Shown one piece after another: positions 49,495 through 50,646 of a DNA stretch of 50,646 bases. How positions within the stretch are numbered: the stretch's first letter is position 1; every line of letters starts with the position of its first letter. The stretch spans positions 1-50,646 of the forward strand of contig DASZHO010000192.1 in NCBI GenBank assembly GCA_035937795.1. The letters are read 5' to 3'. The position numbers and the translations under genes were made by a program. The stretch is from JAMQPK01 sp035937795 (GTDB lineage: Bacteria > Acidobacteriota > Vicinamibacteria > Vicinamibacterales > JAMQPK01). The notes below the pieces were generated by a model. That model was not told the DNA's origin. It searched no databases and worked only from the letters and a program-made list of their open reading frames with translations.

Positions 49495-50563
49495 AACCTT
49501 CCATGAATACGTCGGGGCCGAAAGGCGTCACGCGCCGATCCGCGAGAGCCGCAATCCGCATCTCCCCCGGTTCCAGCCAGCTTACCCCTTCACTCCCCGC
49601 CGTCGCTGGCGACAGATAGAGATGCACGGCATCGACAAGCCCTTCAGCGGCAGCCGTCCGCTGGAGCGTCGGGCCTCCCTCGATGAGAAGCGAGAGAATC
49701 TGTCTCTCTCCAAGACGCCTCAGCGCCGGCCCGAGATCCCTTTCCTCTATCGGCTCGAGCTGTGCGCCCGCCCGCTCGAGATCGCGCACGCGGGTCCCCT
49801 GCCGGGCCACGCTTTCGGGGGTTGTCACGATTATCACAGGTCCGGAGGCCAGCGTCGAGAACAGGCGGGCTGACGCCGGGGTCCGCAGCCGGCGGTCGAA
49901 GATCACCCGGGTGAGCGGCCGGACGCGCGGGGTCTCTCTCGCCGTCAGCAGGGGATCGTCGACGAGGACGGTTTCCGAGCCCACGCCGATGGCGTCCACC
50001 TCGGCGCGAGTCGCGTGCGCGTGGCGCAGCGACTCCGCCGAGCTGATTTGCGCTCTCGCCCCACGCCGCGGCGCCACACGATTGTCCAGCGTCGTCGCCG
50101 CTTTCAGAATCACAAAGGGCCGCCCCTCGCGCATGAACGTGAAGAACGGCCGGTTCAGCTTGACGGCCCGCTCGCGGCCCGGGCCCACGACAACATCGAT
50201 GCCGTGCCGGCGCAGAAACTCGAACCCGCGGCCGGACACGAGCGGATTGGGATCCTCCGAGGAGGCGACGACCCGGGAAATGCCGGCAGCGAGTACCCGG
50301 TCGACGCACGGGCCGGTGCGACCGAGGTGACAGCAGGGCTCCAGCGTGACGTACAGCGACGCGCCTCGCGCAAGCTCGCCCGCTTCCTCGAGCGCGCGGA
50401 CTTCCGCGTGCGGCCCGCCGGCGCGCTCGTGATAGCCCTGTCCCACGATTGTGCCGTCATCACGGACCACCAGCGCGCCCACCATCGGATTGGGGCTCGT
50501 CGTCCCCCTTCCGCGCTCGGCCAGGTCCAGCGCGCGATTGATGTAATCGAGATCGGCCGCCAT
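49475..50563 (-). CDS. ribD: Bifunctional diaminohydroxyphosphoribosylaminopyrimidine deaminase / reductase
   Basis: The product is about 362 residues. The deaminase domain holds the zinc site (GGPHAEVRALEEAG and TLEPCCHLGRTGPCVDRVL), preceded by NRALDLAERGRGTTSPNPMVGALVV. The C-terminal reductase domain includes RPFVILKAATTLDNRVA, ARETPRVRPLTRVIFDRRL and SLLIEGGPTLQRTAAAEGLVDAVHLYLSP. It performs the second and third steps of riboflavin synthesis. The ATG 50563 is supported by a TGATG overlap with the ftsY stop. It overlaps ribE by 20 bases. Confidence 0.96.
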   Translation of the reverse strand: MAADLDYINRALDLAERGRGTTSPNPMVGALVVRDDGTIVGQGYHERAGGPHAEVRALEEAGELARGASLYVTLEPCCHLGRTGPCVDRVLAAGISRVVASSEDPNPLVSGRGFEFLRRHGIDVVVGPGRERAVKLNRPFFTFMREGRPFVILKAATTLDNRVAPRRGARAQISSAESLRHAHATRAEVDAIGVGSETVLVDDPLLTARETPRVRPLTRVIFDRRLRTPASARLFSTLASGPVIIVTTPESVARQGTRVRDLERAGAQLEPIEERDLGPALRRLGERQILSLLIEGGPTLQRTAAAEGLVDAVHLYLSPATAGSEGVSWLEPGEMRIAALADRRVTPFGPDVFMEGYVHRVD

Positions 50564-50646
50564 CACCACTTCTGTTCGAAGAGGGCGTCGACGTAGTCGT
50601 CGACGGAGAACGGGATGAGGTCGTCGATCGACTCGCCGACGCCGAC
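50563..50646 (-). CDS. ftsY: Signal recognition particle receptor FtsY, C-terminal end (5' part outside window)
   Basis: The last 27 residues of a gene entering from the right edge read VGVGESIDDLIPFSVDDYVD and then ALFEQKW before the TGA. This is the typical C-terminus of FtsY (GVGE-IDDL-PF, then FV-ALF). The TGA overlaps the ribD ATG as TGATG. FtsY is the membrane receptor for the Ffh particle, so both partners flank the riboflavin genes here. Only 84 bases are visible. Confidence 0.88.
   Translation of the reverse strand, partial: VGVGESIDDLIPFSVDDYVDALFEQKW

Overview
The window is high-GC bacterial chromosome of Gram-negative type. LolA, a secretin, TonB-dependent receptors and an Nramp/MntR pair are all present. 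Two receptors have a carboxypeptidase-regulatory-like N-terminus or Oar-like barrel, and genes are packed in long runs with TGATG, ATGA and GTGA stop/start overlaps. Together these suggest an Acidobacteriota member, probably near Vicinamibacteria. That placement is inference from gene content; no 16S gene lies in the window.

Layout. 1-6.5 kb: the 3' end of one Oar-like receptor, a small secreted protein, then a complete Oar-like receptor followed in the same direction by a secreted acetamidase/formamidase-like protein. 6.5-10.1 kb: an accessory island that ends at a tRNA-Ala gene. It holds a small lipoprotein, an outer-membrane protein fragment, a truncated toxin-like gene with its antitoxin-like partner, a methyltransferase and a UPF0158 protein. 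At least two, probably three, integron-type attC recombination sites lie between them. No integrase is in the window, so this looks like a cluster of attC sites lacking integrase (CALIN) or the distal part of a chromosomal integron. 10.2-18 kb: glutaminyl cyclase, small proteins, a structured leader, then a run of rhodanese-like, DUF2723 membrane protein, LolA, secretin lipoprotein and CoA-transferase genes. 18-25.5 kb: SGNH hydrolase, fused FAD/Fe-S glycolate or lactate oxidase, an MFS transporter and a divergent secreted amidohydrolase.

25.5-32.8 kb is a seven-gene minus-strand operon, nagZ-ldcA-mpl-pxpB-pxpC-murB-murA. It joins muropeptide recycling to the first steps of peptidoglycan precursor synthesis and contains two 5-oxoprolinase subunits. 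Its MurA has Asp in place of the fosfomycin-target Cys. 32.8-38 kb: mntR and divergent mntH share a palindromic operator region. mntH is followed by a universal stress protein, a GHMP kinase and PolX.

37.95-38.09 kb is a heptanucleotide-repeat inverted array that supplies the 3' ends of two convergent genes. 38-50.6 kb is a minus-strand housekeeping block. In transcription order it runs ftsY (partial), ribD, ribE, ribBA, terminator, promoter, ffh, rpsP, khpA, rimM, trmD, rplS, rnhB, a TPR protein, a small membrane protein, thiE, a RodZ-like protein and two hypothetical proteins. The two protein partners of the signal recognition pathway flank the riboflavin genes.
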